Origin: Granulicoccus phenolivorans DSM 17626 = NBRC 107789 = JCM 15570
Lineage (GTDB): Bacteria; Actinomycetota; Actinomycetes; Propionibacteriales; Propionibacteriaceae
Assembly (NCBI RefSeq): GCF_000423085.1
Contig: NZ_AUHH01000034.1
Location: 1 to 46,367, forward strand
DNA length: 46,367 bases
Direction of reading: 5' to 3'
The notes under the pieces: generated by a model
What the model saw: the letters and a program-made list of their open reading frames with translations, nothing else
The model's database searches: none
Told to the model about the DNA's origin: nothing
Shown: in pieces, positions 32,753 to 42,262 of the stretch
Layout: each line of letters starts with the position of its first letter
How positions within the stretch are numbered: the first letter of the stretch is position 1
Position numbers and translations under genes: made by a program

Positions 32753-34234
32753 ATGACAAACATCGCCGTTTGGTTGGCCGAGCGCGCCACGAAGACCCCC
32801 GATCTGATCGCGATCAAGCAGGGCGAGGTAACCCTCACCTACGCCGTCCTCAATCAGGCCGCGGCCCGGTTCGCGACCCGCCTGACCGAACTCGGCGTCG
32901 GGGCCGGTGACCGGGTCTCGATCATCATGCCGAACGTGGCGTACTTCCCGATCGTGTACAACGCGATCGAGCGGCTGGGCGCGGTGGTGGTGCCGCTGAA
33001 CCCGCTGCTGAAGGCCGGTGAGATCGAGTACGCCTGGCGCGACGCCGAGGTCAAGGTCGGCGTGGTGTTCGCCTCGTTCGCGGAGGAGGCGACCAAGGCC
33101 GGTGCGGCCACCGGGACCCAGGTCGTCCCGGTCGTGCCCGGGGAGTTCGATCAGTTGCTGATGGCCCTGGCGCCGACCCTGGACGTGGTGGACCGGGCCG
33201 GCTCCGACGAGTGCGTGATCTTCTACACCTCGGGGACGACCGGGCGACCCAAGGGCGCCGTGCTGACCCATGACAACATCCGGACCAATGTGACCACCAC
33301 TCGGGAGACGCTGTTCTCCATCGAGGCCGGCGATGTGATCTTCGGCGGACTGCCGCTGTTCCACTGCTTCGGGCAGACCTGTGCGATGAATACCGCGATC
33401 TCCGGTGGGGCCACCCTGGACCTGCTGCCCCGTTTCGATCCGGTGGAAGCACTGCGGATGATCGCCGAGGACGGGATCACCATCTTCATGGGCGTACCGT
33501 CGATGTTCGTCGCCGTGCTGCAGGTACCTGAGCACGCGCAGACCGATGCCTCGAAGCTGCGCCTGGCCGTCTCGGGCGGCTCCTCGCTGCCGGTGGAGGT
33601 GCTGCACGGGTTCGAGCGGGATCTCGGCGTCACGGTGCTCGAGGGCTACGGGCTGTCGGAAACCTCCCCGGTCGCCTCGTTCAACCGCGCGGAGCAGGCG
33701 AAGCCAGGCTCGATCGGTACGCCGATCCGCGGTGTCGAGTTCTGCCTGCAGAACGCCGACGGCAACACCATCACCGACGTCGACACCATCGGGGAGATCT
33801 GCATCCGCGGCGAGAACGTGATGAAGGAGTACCTGAACAACCCCGACGCCACCGCCGAGGCGATGCGCGGCGGCTGGTTCCACACCGGCGACCTGGCCGT
33901 CGTCGACAGTGACGGCTTCTACTTCATCAAGGACCGCAAGAAGGACATGATCCTGCGCAACGGCTACAACGTGTACCCGCGCGAGGTCGAGGAGATCCTC
34001 TACACCCACCCGGCGGTCGCCGAGGCCGCGGTCGTGGCGGTCCCGAACGAGTCGGTCGGCGAGGAGGTCGGCGCCCTGGTCACCCTCCGGGAGGGGACCC
34101 AGGCCACCGAGCAGGAGATCATCGACTTCGTCAAGGAGCGGATCGCCAGCTACAAGTACCCACGCATCGTCCGGTTCGGGGCGTTGCCCAAGGGTCCGAC
34201 CGGGAAGATTCTGAAGCGCTCGATCACGCTGTGA
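32753..34234 (+). CDS. Acyl-CoA synthetase (AMP-forming, long-chain fatty-acid ligase type)
   Basis: 493 aa adenylate-forming enzyme. The AMP-binding signature is FYTSGTTGRPKGAVLTHDN. Further motifs are EGYGLSETSP, GWFHTGDLAVVDSDGF and DRKKDMILRNGYNVYPREVE, with the catalytic C-terminal lysine in GPTGKILKR. It activates a carboxylic acid to its CoA thioester by way of an acyl-AMP; chain length cannot be read from the sequence. It is divergent from the FHA gene and convergent with dhaKL. A benzoate-CoA ligase role is conceivable but there is no link to the ben cluster 24 kb away. Confidence 0.92.
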   Translation: MTNIAVWLAERATKTPDLIAIKQGEVTLTYAVLNQAAARFATRLTELGVGAGDRVSIIMPNVAYFPIVYNAIERLGAVVVPLNPLLKAGEIEYAWRDAEVKVGVVFASFAEEATKAGAATGTQVVPVVPGEFDQLLMALAPTLDVVDRAGSDECVIFYTSGTTGRPKGAVLTHDNIRTNVTTTRETLFSIEAGDVIFGGLPLFHCFGQTCAMNTAISGGATLDLLPRFDPVEALRMIAEDGITIFMGVPSMFVAVLQVPEHAQTDASKLRLAVSGGSSLPVEVLHGFERDLGVTVLEGYGLSETSPVASFNRAEQAKPGSIGTPIRGVEFCLQNADGNTITDVDTIGEICIRGENVMKEYLNNPDATAEAMRGGWFHTGDLAVVDSDGFYFIKDRKKDMILRNGYNVYPREVEEILYTHPAVAEAAVVAVPNESVGEEVGALVTLREGTQATEQEIIDFVKERIASYKYPRIVRFGALPKGPTGKILKRSITL

Positions 34235-34273
34235 CCGGTCGGCCGGGGCTCCCACAAAGGTGGCCCGGCCCAG

Positions 34274-34306
34274 CCTCGCCGACCCGGGCGCGCGGGGTCG
34301 GCGAGG
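34274..34306. terminator. Bidirectional terminator between acyl-CoA synthetase and dhaKL
   Basis: A perfect 12-bp stem (34274-34285 with 34295-34306) with a 9-nt loop between two convergent genes. Confidence 0.8.
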
Positions 34307-34312
34307 TACGGC

Positions 34313-35965
34313 TCACCGGCGCAGGGCGTCCCCGAGCGCGGTGAGCCAGATGACCACGGCCCGGGCGCCGGGATCCTCGACGCCGACGGCCTGCTCGCCC
34401 AGGTAGCTGGCCCGACCGACCCGCGCGGCGGTGTCGGCGGTGCTGCGGGTGCCGGCCTCGGCGGCGGCGATCGCCGCGTCCAGCCGGGCCGCCGGGTCGC
34501 CTTCGGTGCGGGCGTACGCCTCGGCGGCCGGGATCAGCGCGTCGAGCATCGTGGAGTCGCCGAGCCGGGCCCCGCCGAGGTCACCGATGGCGGCCACCCC
34601 GGCCGGGAATGCCGCCGCCCAGTCGCCGCCCTCGCCCAGCACGGTTCCGGCCCGCAGCAGGCCCACGGCGTACAGCGGACCGGAGGTGCCACCGATCGCC
34701 CGCCGCACGATCCCCGAGATCCGTTGCAGCAGCCGGTCATCGGCGGCCGGGAGGGTGTCGATCTCGGCCAGGATCGCTCGGGCCCCGCGGGCCAGGCTGG
34801 TGCCCAGATCGCCGTCCCCGACCCGGGAATCCAGTTCGGTGAGGGCGGGTTCGGCGTCGATCAGGGCGGTGCAGACCGCGTCGAGTGCCCGGCGGGCGAC
34901 GCTGTCGGTGCCCAGCGTCTCCCCCGACTCGCCCGGTTCGCGCGGCGCCGCGGGCACCAGGTCCACCGCGGTGATCACGCCGGATCCGGGCCACCCGGGC
35001 GCGGTGGTCGCCGCATCCAACCGGGCCAGCCGATCCGCATCGACCGGGAGCACCGACAACGAGACTCCCGCGGTATCCAGAGCGGTGAGCAGGGGCCCGA
35101 CCCAGACCCGTTCGACGCTGTGCCCGCGCTGGGTCAGCCAGTCGACGGCGTCGTGGGCCACGATGTCGAGTTCCAGCGGCCCGGTGGCGCCGAGGCTGTT
35201 CACCAGCAGGGCGCAGCGTCGCGGCGCCGGATCGAAGTCGGCCAGGATCGTGCCGAGCAGCCGATCCACCACCCGGGCCGCCGGGACGATCTCGCCGCGT
35301 TCCACGCCTGCCTCACCGTGGATGCCCATCCCCCATTCGAGTTCGGTGTCCCCGAGCTCGCGGACCGGTGCCGTCGCGCCGGGCAGGGTGCAGGCGTGCA
35401 GCGCGACCCCCATGGTGCGGACGTCGGCGGCGGCCGCGCGGGCCGCCTCGGCCACCTCGGTCAGCGTTCCGCCCGCCTCGGCCACCGCCCCGGCGATCTT
35501 GTGCACGAACACGGTGCCGGCGATCCCACGCCGGCCGGGCCGGTCCCCGCCGGCGGCGATCGCGACGTCGTCGGCGACGGTGACCACCTCGACCGGGACT
35601 CCCTCGCTGCGCAGCAGCTCGGCCGCCATCCCGAAGTTCAGCCGGTCCCCGGTGTAGTTCTTCACGATCAGCAGGATCCCGGCCGGGCTCGCCACCGCCC
35701 GCAGCGCGGCCAGCACCGTGTCCACCGAAGGTGAGGTGAACACCGCTCCGGCGACGGCGGCGGTGAGCATTCCGGCACCGACATAGCCAGCATGGGCCGG
35801 TTCGTGGCCGGAGCCGCCCCCGGAGACCACCGCGACCTGTCCCGCGGGCCGATCGGTCCGGATCAGCACGTCCTCATCGGTCAGCAGCGCGACCCCGGGC
35901 CGGCGCGCCTGCGCCAGCAGGGCCTCCCGAACCACGGTTGCGCTGTCATTGATGAACTTCTTCAT
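34313..35965 (-). CDS. dhaKL: ATP-dependent dihydroxyacetone kinase (DhaK-DhaL fusion)
   Basis: 550 aa. The DhaK half has SGGGSGHEPAHAGYVGAGML and the substrate-binding histidine His216 in GIHGEAG. The DhaL half begins near residue 355 and carries the Mg-ATP aspartates in LDSRVGDGDLGTS (Asp379, 384, 386). Joined K and L domains indicate the ATP-dependent enzyme rather than the phosphotransferase-driven one. It phosphorylates dihydroxyacetone to DHAP in the cytoplasm. The start is the ATG at 35965, with GGGGGAGGA upstream; an extra 8 codons to 35989 would precede that site. It follows a tandem repeat array. Confidence 0.93.
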   Translation of the reverse strand: MKKFINDSATVVREALLAQARRPGVALLTDEDVLIRTDRPAGQVAVVSGGGSGHEPAHAGYVGAGMLTAAVAGAVFTSPSVDTVLAALRAVASPAGILLIVKNYTGDRLNFGMAAELLRSEGVPVEVVTVADDVAIAAGGDRPGRRGIAGTVFVHKIAGAVAEAGGTLTEVAEAARAAAADVRTMGVALHACTLPGATAPVRELGDTELEWGMGIHGEAGVERGEIVPAARVVDRLLGTILADFDPAPRRCALLVNSLGATGPLELDIVAHDAVDWLTQRGHSVERVWVGPLLTALDTAGVSLSVLPVDADRLARLDAATTAPGWPGSGVITAVDLVPAAPREPGESGETLGTDSVARRALDAVCTALIDAEPALTELDSRVGDGDLGTSLARGARAILAEIDTLPAADDRLLQRISGIVRRAIGGTSGPLYAVGLLRAGTVLGEGGDWAAAFPAGVAAIGDLGGARLGDSTMLDALIPAAEAYARTEGDPAARLDAAIAAAEAGTRSTADTAARVGRASYLGEQAVGVEDPGARAVVIWLTALGDALRR

Positions 35966-36000
35966 CGGTCCTCCCCCACTCCTCGGCATTCTCGCCCGTG

Positions 36001-36077
36001 TCGTTCAGGTCCACTCGGTGTCGATCAGGTCACTCGGGGTCGTTCAGATCACTCGGGGTCGTTCAGATCACTGGGGG
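36001..36077 (-). repeat. 19-20-bp tandem repeat, four copies, between treZ and dhaKL
   Basis: Units of the form TCGTTCAGATCACTCGGGG start at 36001 (20 bp), 36021, 36040 and 36059 (19 bp each); the two units at 36040 and 36059 differ by one base. The array runs right up to the treZ stop codon at 36078. Each unit contains a GATC or near-GATC core. It fills most of the 112-bp gap upstream of dhaKL, so it could influence transcription or act as protein-binding iterons. Confidence 0.85.
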
Positions 36078-37940
36078 TCAGTCCCGCGCCGACCCGTACG
36101 CCCGCACCCCGGCGAACTCGTCGTCAGAGCGCAGCACCGCGATCGCATACTCGGGCAGATGCACGAAGGTCCGCTCCACGGTCTCGCCCGGATGCTCCGG
36201 ATGCGGCACCCGGCGGGTCTCCAGCGTCGCGTCCCGGCGCTGCAGCAGCAGTTGATAGGAGCCGTCGATCTCGAAGCCGGCGAAGGAGTTGCCGAAGTTG
36301 ACCGCGAAGGCCATCCGTTCCCCGCGGAAGACACAGAACCAGTGGTCGTTCTCATCGAAGTCGACCGCGGTCCACTCGAACCGCGGATCGGTCAGGTCGG
36401 GATAGGTCCGCCGCAGCCCGATCAGTTCCCGGTACAGCGCGAGCAATTCGGCATGGTCCCCCTGCCCGACCTCCGACCAGTCCAGGAAGGACCCGGTGAA
36501 GGTGCTCAGGGCCTGCGGATCGGGCACCGCGGCGGGATCCCAGTCCATCTTGGGGAACTCGGCCAGGCGCCCCGCGGTGACCGACGCGCCCAGCTCCGGC
36601 TCGGGGTGCGAACTGAAGAACGCGAACGGGGTCGAGGCGCCCCATTCCTCGCCCTGGAAAATCATCGGGGTGCCCGGCCCGAGCAGGGTCAGCGTCGCGG
36701 CGATGCCCAGCCGGTCCACCGCGTACTGGGAGGACAACCGGGCCCCGTCGGCACGATTGCCGATCTGGTCGTGATTGTCCGAACAGACCACCAGCCGCCA
36801 GGTCGGGGTCCGGGAGGTGTCCATCCGGCGGCCGTGCCGCCGCCCCCGGAACGTGGACAGGGTGCCGTCGTGGAAGTAGCCGGTCTCGATCACCTTGGCC
36901 AGCGCTTCCAGTCCGCCGAAGTCGGCGTAGTACCCGGAGTCGATGCCGGTCAGGTTCGCCAGCAACGCATGGTGGAAGTCGTCGGACCACTGGGCGCTGA
37001 GCCCGTACCCGCCGGCCTCGCGGCTGGTGATCAGCCGTGGATCGTTCAGGTCCGACTCCGCGATCAGCGTCAGCGGCCGCCCGACGAACGCGCTGAGCAC
37101 CTCGACCTCACCGGCCAGTTCCTCCAGGATGTGGATCGCGCGGGTGTCGCGCAGGGCATGCACCGCATCCAGCCGCAGCCCGTCGACGTGGAAGTCACGC
37201 AGCCAGCTCAGCGCATTGTCGATGATGTAGCGGCGTACTTCGTCGGACTCCTCCCCGTCCAGGTTGATCGAGGCGCCCCAGGCGTTGTCGGTGCCCTCCA
37301 GCAGATAGGGACCGTACTTGGGCAGGTAGTTCCCCGAGGGCCCGAGATGGTTGTAGACCACGTCCTGGATGACCCCCAGGCCCTTGCCGTGACAGGCGTC
37401 CACGAAGCGTTGGTACGCCGCGGGCCCGCCGTACTCGTGGTGCACCGCGAACCAGTCGACCCCGTCGTACCCCCAGCCGTGCGGCCCGTTGAACGCATTG
37501 ACCGGCATCAGTTCGACGAAGTCGACCCCCAGCTCGACCAGGTGGTCCAACTTCTCGATCGCACTGTCCAGCGTGCCACCGGTCTCCCCGACGGGATTGA
37601 AGGTGCCCAGGTGCAGTTCGTAGATGGTGCCTCCGGCGAGCTGACGGCCGGTCCAGGCCCCGTCCTGCCACTGGTACTCGGCCCGATCGAAGGTGCGGGA
37701 CAGCCCGTGGACGCCGTAGGGCTGCCAGCGGGTGCGCGGCCCCGGCGTCGGGGTGTCCTCGTCGTCGATCAGGAAGCCGTAGTCGACGCCGGTGCGGAAC
37801 AGGTGCTCCGGCAGCGGCTCCGCGGGTCGCCACCAGCCGTACTCGACCCGTTCCATCGGATAGGTCTCCCCGTCGGCGAACAGCCGCAATCGGTGCGCCC
37901 GGGGCGCCCAGACGTCGAAGCTCATGCCCGGCGTACTCAT
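36078..37940 (-). CDS. treZ: Malto-oligosyltrehalose trehalohydrolase
   Basis: 620 aa, glycoside hydrolase family 13. It opens with a carbohydrate-binding beta domain ([16 protein letters not shown]), then the barrel: [25 protein letters not shown] (nucleophile Asp), [11 protein letters not shown] (acid/base Glu) and [13 protein letters not shown], all characteristic of TreZ. It releases trehalose from maltooligosyl-trehalose made by TreY, which is not in the window. The start is uncertain: ATG at 37940 or 37925; a GTG at 37985 would overlap murB. It lies just downstream of murB on the same strand. Confidence 0.92.
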   Translation of the reverse strand: MSTPGMSFDVWAPRAHRLRLFADGETYPMERVEYGWWRPAEPLPEHLFRTGVDYGFLIDDEDTPTPGPRTRWQPYGVHGLSRTFDRAEYQWQDGAWTGRQLAGGTIYELHLGTFNPVGETGGTLDSAIEKLDHLVELGVDFVELMPVNAFNGPHGWGYDGVDWFAVHHEYGGPAAYQRFVDACHGKGLGVIQDVVYNHLGPSGNYLPKYGPYLLEGTDNAWGASINLDGEESDEVRRYIIDNALSWLRDFHVDGLRLDAVHALRDTRAIHILEELAGEVEVLSAFVGRPLTLIAESDLNDPRLITSREAGGYGLSAQWSDDFHHALLANLTGIDSGYYADFGGLEALAKVIETGYFHDGTLSTFRGRRHGRRMDTSRTPTWRLVVCSDNHDQIGNRADGARLSSQYAVDRLGIAATLTLLGPGTPMIFQGEEWGASTPFAFFSSHPEPELGASVTAGRLAEFPKMDWDPAAVPDPQALSTFTGSFLDWSEVGQGDHAELLALYRELIGLRRTYPDLTDPRFEWTAVDFDENDHWFCVFRGERMAFAVNFGNSFAGFEIDGSYQLLLQRRDATLETRRVPHPEHPGETVERTFVHLPEYAIAVLRSDDEFAGVRAYGSARD

Positions 37941-37972
37941 CCCGCGGCCGCGGCCCAGCGCTCGCTGTTGGG

Positions 37973-39049
37973 TCACAGGGCGCACCCGACCAGGACCGGT
38001 TCGGGAACCAGGCGAACCCCGAACTTCTGCTCCACCCCGTCGCGGATCTCCCGGGCCAGGGCCAGCACATCCTCGGCCCGGGCATGCCCCCGGTTGGTCA
38101 GCGCCAGGGTGTGCTTGGTCGACAGCGTCGCCGGCCCCGAGCCGTACCCCTTGCCGAACCCGGCATGATCGATCAGCCAGGCGGCGCTGGACTTGACCCG
38201 CTCGCTCCCGTCCGGCCCGGTCGCCGGGAACCGCGGCGCCGCTTCGGGCAGCCGGGCGGCCTCCTCGGCGGTGAGCAGCGGATTGGTGAAGAACGAGCCC
38301 AACGACCAGGAGTCGTGGTCGATCGGATTGAGCACCATGCCCTTGCCGGCGCGCAGTTCCCAGACCGCCTCACGGACCGCGGTGGTGTCGGCCCGCTCTC
38401 CCACCTGGACGCCGAGGCGCCGGGCGAGTTCGGCGTACTTGATCGGGGCCGAGCGCGAGCCGCGCAGGAACTGGAAATGGACCTGGAGGACCAGGTAGCG
38501 GCCGGGATCGGCCTTGAATCGCGACCAGCGGTAGCCGAAGCCGCATTGGTCGGCGGTGAAGGTCCGGTACGCCCGGTCGACCCGATCCCAGGTGCGGACC
38601 CGGGTGATCGTCTCGGCGACCTCGGCCCCGTACGCACCGACGTTCTGAATGGGAGTGGCCCCGACCAGACCGGGGATCCCCGACAGCGCCTCGATCCCGA
38701 TCCAGTCCCGGGCGATCGCGTACGCGACGAAGGCGTCCCACGGTTCGCCCGCCTCGACCTCGACCTCGGCGCCGGTGCAGCCGGATTCCACCGACCGGAT
38801 GCCGCGGCCGGCGATCAGCACCACGGTGCCGGGGAAGCCCTTGTCCCCGGCGAGGGTGTTGGAGCCGCCACCGAGGACCAGGACCGGTTCGCCGGCCCGG
38901 TCGCAGGCGTCGACGATGGCGACCAGTTCCTCCGCACTGCCGGCGACCCGCAGTGTGCCGATCGGGCCGCCGACCCGCAGCGTGGTGTACGAGGCCAGTT
39001 CCGGTCCGCGCTCGCCGGGCAGATCACAGGTGGGATCGAAGTCGGTCAT
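37973..39049 (-). CDS. murB: UDP-N-acetylenolpyruvoylglucosamine reductase
   Basis: 358 aa. FAD-binding segments are [18 protein letters not shown] and [17 protein letters not shown]. The catalytic region includes [18 protein letters not shown], the serine-bearing [10 protein letters not shown] and the C-terminal [15 protein letters not shown] plus HTLALTNRG. It makes UDP-MurNAc for peptidoglycan. The ATG at 39049 overlaps the hadB stop (ATGA), so the three genes hadA-hadB-murB are translationally coupled. Confidence 0.96.
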   Translation of the reverse strand: MTDFDPTCDLPGERGPELASYTTLRVGGPIGTLRVAGSAEELVAIVDACDRAGEPVLVLGGGSNTLAGDKGFPGTVVLIAGRGIRSVESGCTGAEVEVEAGEPWDAFVAYAIARDWIGIEALSGIPGLVGATPIQNVGAYGAEVAETITRVRTWDRVDRAYRTFTADQCGFGYRWSRFKADPGRYLVLQVHFQFLRGSRSAPIKYAELARRLGVQVGERADTTAVREAVWELRAGKGMVLNPIDHDSWSLGSFFTNPLLTAEEAARLPEAAPRFPATGPDGSERVKSSAAWLIDHAGFGKGYGSGPATLSTKHTLALTNRGHARAEDVLALAREIRDGVEQKFGVRLVPEPVLVGCAL

Positions 39050-39432
39050 GCGCGCACCTCCGCCTTGCCGGAGCCGACCACGGTGCCGGCGACGCGGGCC
39101 TGCACGCTGATCGGGATGATCCCGTCGGCGGCATCCTCGGCGGTGGCGGTGAAGCTCACCAGCGTCCCGTCGGCGTCGTCGGGCACCGGAACGGGACGCC
39201 GGAACCGGAAGGAATAGGTCACCACCCGGGCCGGGTCACCGCACCAGTCGGTCACCACGCGCAGCCCCAGCCCCATCGTGAGCATGCCGTGCGCCACCAC
39301 GCCGTCCAGCCCGAGTGCGGTGGCGAAGTGATCGGAGTAGTGGATCGGGTTGAAGTCGCCGGAGGCCCCGGCGTACCGGACCAGTTGCTCCCGGGTCACC
39401 CGGATCTCCAGTGGCGGCAACTGCTGACTCAC
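39046..39432 (-). CDS. hadB: MaoC-like (3R)-hydroxyacyl dehydratase subunit, HadB type
   Basis: 128 aa hot-dog fold. The catalytic hydratase motif is intact: YAGASGDFNPIHYSD gives the Asp/His pair and GVVAHGMLTMGL the following helix. It would be the active half of a heterodimeric 3-hydroxyacyl-ACP dehydratase with HadA. In mycobacteria HadAB serves mycolate elongation; in a bacterium without evidence for mycolates the substrate may be ordinary FAS-II intermediates. The GTG start overlaps the hadA stop by 4 bp. Confidence 0.88.
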   Translation of the reverse strand: MSQQLPPLEIRVTREQLVRYAGASGDFNPIHYSDHFATALGLDGVVAHGMLTMGLGLRVVTDWCGDPARVVTYSFRFRRPVPVPDDADGTLVSFTATAEDAADGIIPISVQARVAGTVVGSGKAEVRA

Positions 39433-39863
39433 TGCTGCTCCTCGTTGCTCGGCTGGGTGTGGTACAGGCTGCCGGTGGCCCGACAGATCTCCTCGCCGGC
39501 GGTGGTGGCGATGAGCACCTCGTTGGTGATCATGTCGACCCCGCTGCGGCTGCGGACCCCGGTCAGGGTGAGCGTCGCGGTGACCTCGTCACCGGCCCGC
39601 AGGGGCCGGGTGAAGGCGATCTGCTGCTCGGTGTGCATCACCCGGGGCAGGGCCAAGCCCAGTTCGGCATCGGTGAACATCGCGTCCCAGGCCGTGCTCG
39701 CCAGGACCGCGGCGAAGGTCGGCGGGGCGATCGCCTCCGTGCCGGCGTACGCCCGGTTGGCGTCCCCGAGCGCGGCGGCGAACTCGGCGATCTTGCCGCG
39801 AGTCACCTGATAGGGCTCGGTGGGTGGGTAACTGCGTCCGACGTGCTCCGGCGTGATGGGCAT
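39429..39863 (-). CDS. hadA: MaoC-like dehydratase subunit, HadA type
   Basis: 144 aa, hot-dog fold of the MaoC_dehydrat_N kind. It has GRSYPPTEPYQVTRGKIAEFA, PPTFAAVLA and HTEQQIAFTRPLRAGDEVTA, but no Asp/His hydratase motif, as expected for the substrate-binding partner of HadB. It is the first gene of the hadA-hadB-murB-treZ-dhaKL run and divergent from pdxH with only 45 bp between starts, so the promoters must overlap. Confidence 0.85.
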   Translation of the reverse strand: MPITPEHVGRSYPPTEPYQVTRGKIAEFAAALGDANRAYAGTEAIAPPTFAAVLASTAWDAMFTDAELGLALPRVMHTEQQIAFTRPLRAGDEVTATLTLTGVRSRSGVDMITNEVLIATTAGEEICRATGSLYHTQPSNEEQQ

Positions 39864-39908
39864 GGCCCCAACCTACCGGCGCCCACCGACAAGAAGTAGC
39901 GTCGCCCC

Positions 39909-40484
39909 ATGGCGGAACTGCATCCCTCGACCCTGCGCGACCGACTGCGCGCGCTCCCTTCCTTCCCCGAGCCCCTCCCGGTGCTCGATCCCGAGGCGGT
40001 CCCCGAGGACCCCACGACGCTGTTCGCGACCTGGCTGGAGGAGGCGATCGCGACCGGGGAGCGGCAGGCGCACAGCTTCACCCTGACCACGATCGATGAG
40101 GCCGGGCTGCCCTCCAGCCGTACCCTGATCATCAAGGACATCGATGAGCGGGGGATCCAGTTCTCCTCCAATCAGGGGTCCCGCAAGGGGCAGCACCTGG
40201 GCCAACGTCCGGTCGCGACCATGCTGTTCTTCTGGCGGCCACTGGGCCGGCAGGTGGAGATCGTCGGTGAGGTGACCGATCTGGGCCCCGAGGCGGCGGC
40301 GCTGGACTGGAGCCAGCGCCCGTCCTACCGCGGGCAGGACAATCCGGACTGGCGGCTGTGGGCGCTGCTGCCGGCGGAGTGGACCTTCCTGCAGGCGACC
40401 CTGGACCGCAATCATGCCCGGGTGGAGTACCGGCGGCACGGGACCGGCTGGCAGCATCGCCGGCCCGTCACCCCGGCGGGGTGA
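39909..40484 (+). CDS. pdxH: Pyridoxamine/pyridoxine 5'-phosphate oxidase
   Basis: 191 aa, shorter than the 218-aa E. coli enzyme. The FMN-binding core is clear: LPSSRTLIIKDIDERGIQF, SNQGSRKGQHLGQRP and MLFFWRPLGRQVEIVGEV. The C-terminal W-x-x-R-L-x-P signature is modified to WQHRRPVTP, so catalytic competence at the PLP end is likely but not certain. It makes pyridoxal phosphate. It converges on the O-methyltransferase gene with a 9-bp gap. Confidence 0.85.
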   Translation: MAELHPSTLRDRLRALPSFPEPLPVLDPEAVPEDPTTLFATWLEEAIATGERQAHSFTLTTIDEAGLPSSRTLIIKDIDERGIQFSSNQGSRKGQHLGQRPVATMLFFWRPLGRQVEIVGEVTDLGPEAAALDWSQRPSYRGQDNPDWRLWALLPAEWTFLQATLDRNHARVEYRRHGTGWQHRRPVTPAG

Positions 40485-40493
40485 GCCCGGCCC

Positions 40494-41165
40494 TCAGCGG
40501 ACCAGGGCGATGATCAGCCCGTCCCAGCCCTTGCGGCCGACGGTCTGCAGCGCGGTCCCGTCCAGCCGCGGATCCCGGCTGACCGCCTCGATCACCGCGC
40601 GGCTGCCCCGGATCCGTTCGTCGTCCTGCGCGGTCGGGTCGATGATCCCGCCCCGGCGTACGACATTGTCGACCACGATCACCGCGCCCGGGCGGGTCAG
40701 CGCGACCGCGGCCTCGAGGTAGTGCACGTTGCTCGGCTTGTCCGCATCGATGAAGACGAAATCGAAGGGTTCGGTACGCCCGGCGACCAGATCCTTGGCG
40801 GACTCCACCGCGGGGCCGACCACGATCTCGACCCGATCGCCGAGCCCGGCCTCGGCGAGATTGCCGCGGGCCACCTCGGCGTGGCGGGCCTCCAGTTCCA
40901 GGCTGACCACCCGGCCGTTCTCCCCGACCGCGTCGGCCAGCCAGAGGGTGGAGTACCCGCCGAGGGTGCCGAACTCCAGGGCGCGGCGGGCCCCGATCAT
41001 CCGACACAGCAGCGCCAGCAGTTTGCCCTGCGCCGGGGAGACCTCGATCGGCGGCAGACCGGCGGCGGCCGACGTCTCGCGGGCCCGACCGAACCGGTCG
41101 TCCTCGGGAACCAGTTGGGCGATCAGGTAGTCGTCGACGTCCTGCCACGGATTCGGGTCGGTCAT
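40494..41165 (-). CDS. Class I SAM-dependent O-methyltransferase (Methyltransf_3)
   Basis: 223 aa from the ATG at 41165. The SAM-binding strand-loop is ALEFGTLGGYSTLWLA, followed by VSLELEARHAEVARGNL. The metal-binding aspartates lie in FVFIDADKPSN and VVDNVVRRGG. This is the caffeoyl-CoA/catechol O-methyltransferase-like family that methylates hydroxyl groups on small aromatics. No partner gene reveals the substrate. It stands alone behind the betaine-operon terminator. Confidence 0.88.
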   Translation of the reverse strand: MTDPNPWQDVDDYLIAQLVPEDDRFGRARETSAAAGLPPIEVSPAQGKLLALLCRMIGARRALEFGTLGGYSTLWLADAVGENGRVVSLELEARHAEVARGNLAEAGLGDRVEIVVGPAVESAKDLVAGRTEPFDFVFIDADKPSNVHYLEAAVALTRPGAVIVVDNVVRRGGIIDPTAQDDERIRGSRAVIEAVSRDPRLDGTALQTVGRKGWDGLIIALVR

Positions 41166-41185
41166 GCTGCACCCTAACCCGACGC

Positions 41186-41220
41186 CGCGGCCCCCGACAC
41201 CGAGGGTGCCGGGGGCCGCG
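41186..41220 (-). terminator. Terminator after the glycine-betaine operon
   Basis: A 16-bp stem with one A-C mismatch (41186-41201 with 41205-41220) and a 3-nt loop, directly after the stop at 41234 on the minus strand. Confidence 0.75.
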
Positions 41221-41233
41221 CCGCTTCGGTGGG

Positions 41234-42262
41234 TCACCGGTGCAGGGTGCCCGCCAGCATCTTCTGCTTGAAGTCCGGATTGGCCTGCAACCACTCCGCC
41301 ACCGCGGCGTCGTGGTTCTCACCCTTGTACTTGTTCATCATCAGGTCCTCCAGACCCGACAACTGGTCATCGGTGAGCGCCATGTTCTTGACGATCTGGG
41401 CCAGCTTGGGGTTGTCGGTGTCCAGCCCCGGACGCCCGGCGGAGTAGATGGTCTCCGCCCCGCCCATGGCCCCCTTCGGGTCCTCCAGGTCGCGCATCGG
41501 GAACGCGCTGTACGCCCAGTGCGGACGCCACAGGGTGACCGCGACGTTCTGCCCGGCCTGGGTCGCCCGGCTCACCTCCGCCAGCATGGCCGGGGTCGAG
41601 GAGACCCGGAACTCCATCTTGATCCCGTACTCGGGGATGGCCTTCTGCTGAGTCTGTTTGGTCAGCCCGGCCCCCGGCTCGATGCCGTACAGGACGTTGT
41701 TGTACTGATCGCCCATGGTGGCCAGGTCCGCGATGGACTTCGCCGGGGAGGAGTCATTCACCGCGATGGTCAGCTTGGCGTTGTCGTACCAGCAGCCGAG
41801 CGGAACCAACTGGTTGCCGTACTGCTGGATGTAGCTGGCGTGGGTGGTGGGCAGCCAGACGTCGGTGACCAGGTCGATGTCCCCGCCGGCGGTACCGGCG
41901 AAGGCGGGGGCGGCCTCGAACGACTGGACGCTGACCTGGTAGCCCTGCTCGGTCAGGATGGCCTTGAGCAGGTGCGCGGTGGCGAAGGATTCGTCCCAGC
42001 CGTTGAACGCGCCGATCTTGATCTCTTTCTTCTTGTCCTGCCCGGTGCCCTGGGTGTCGGTGACGCTCTTGGCCTGGCCGCCGACCTGGCAGGACTGCCA
42101 GGCGGCCGGGATCGCGGCCTCGGAGCCGGAGCCGGAGCCGGTGGGCTGGCCGGAGCCGCTCCCGGAGTTCGAGGCACCACAGGCGGCCAGGGTCAGGGAC
42201 AGTGCCGCCACCATCGCCGGTAGCGCGAAGCGCGTGCGGTTGGTTCTGCGCTGAGTCTTCAC
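41234..42262 (-). CDS. proX: Glycine betaine/proline ABC transporter substrate-binding lipoprotein
   Basis: 342 aa. It has a lipoprotein signal with lipobox LTLAACG (Cys28), a short Gly/Ser linker and an OpuAC domain. Aromatic residues that could form a betaine-binding cage are placed as in the family (FNGWDES, TDVWLPTTHASYI, CWYDNAKLTI, LWRPHWAYSAF). It captures a quaternary-ammonium osmolyte outside the membrane. The GTG start overlaps the permease stop by 4 bp. Confidence 0.93.
   Translation of the reverse strand: MKTQRRTNRTRFALPAMVAALSLTLAACGASNSGSGSGQPTGSGSGSEAAIPAAWQSCQVGGQAKSVTDTQGTGQDKKKEIKIGAFNGWDESFATAHLLKAILTEQGYQVSVQSFEAAPAFAGTAGGDIDLVTDVWLPTTHASYIQQYGNQLVPLGCWYDNAKLTIAVNDSSPAKSIADLATMGDQYNNVLYGIEPGAGLTKQTQQKAIPEYGIKMEFRVSSTPAMLAEVSRATQAGQNVAVTLWRPHWAYSAFPMRDLEDPKGAMGGAETIYSAGRPGLDTDNPKLAQIVKNMALTDDQLSGLEDLMMNKYKGENHDAAVAEWLQANPDFKQKMLAGTLHR

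Noticed and set aside
32753-34234. Benzoate-CoA ligase linked to the ben cluster
   Set aside because: The sequence looks like a general fatty acyl-CoA synthetase and lies 24 kb away with no shared regulation visible.
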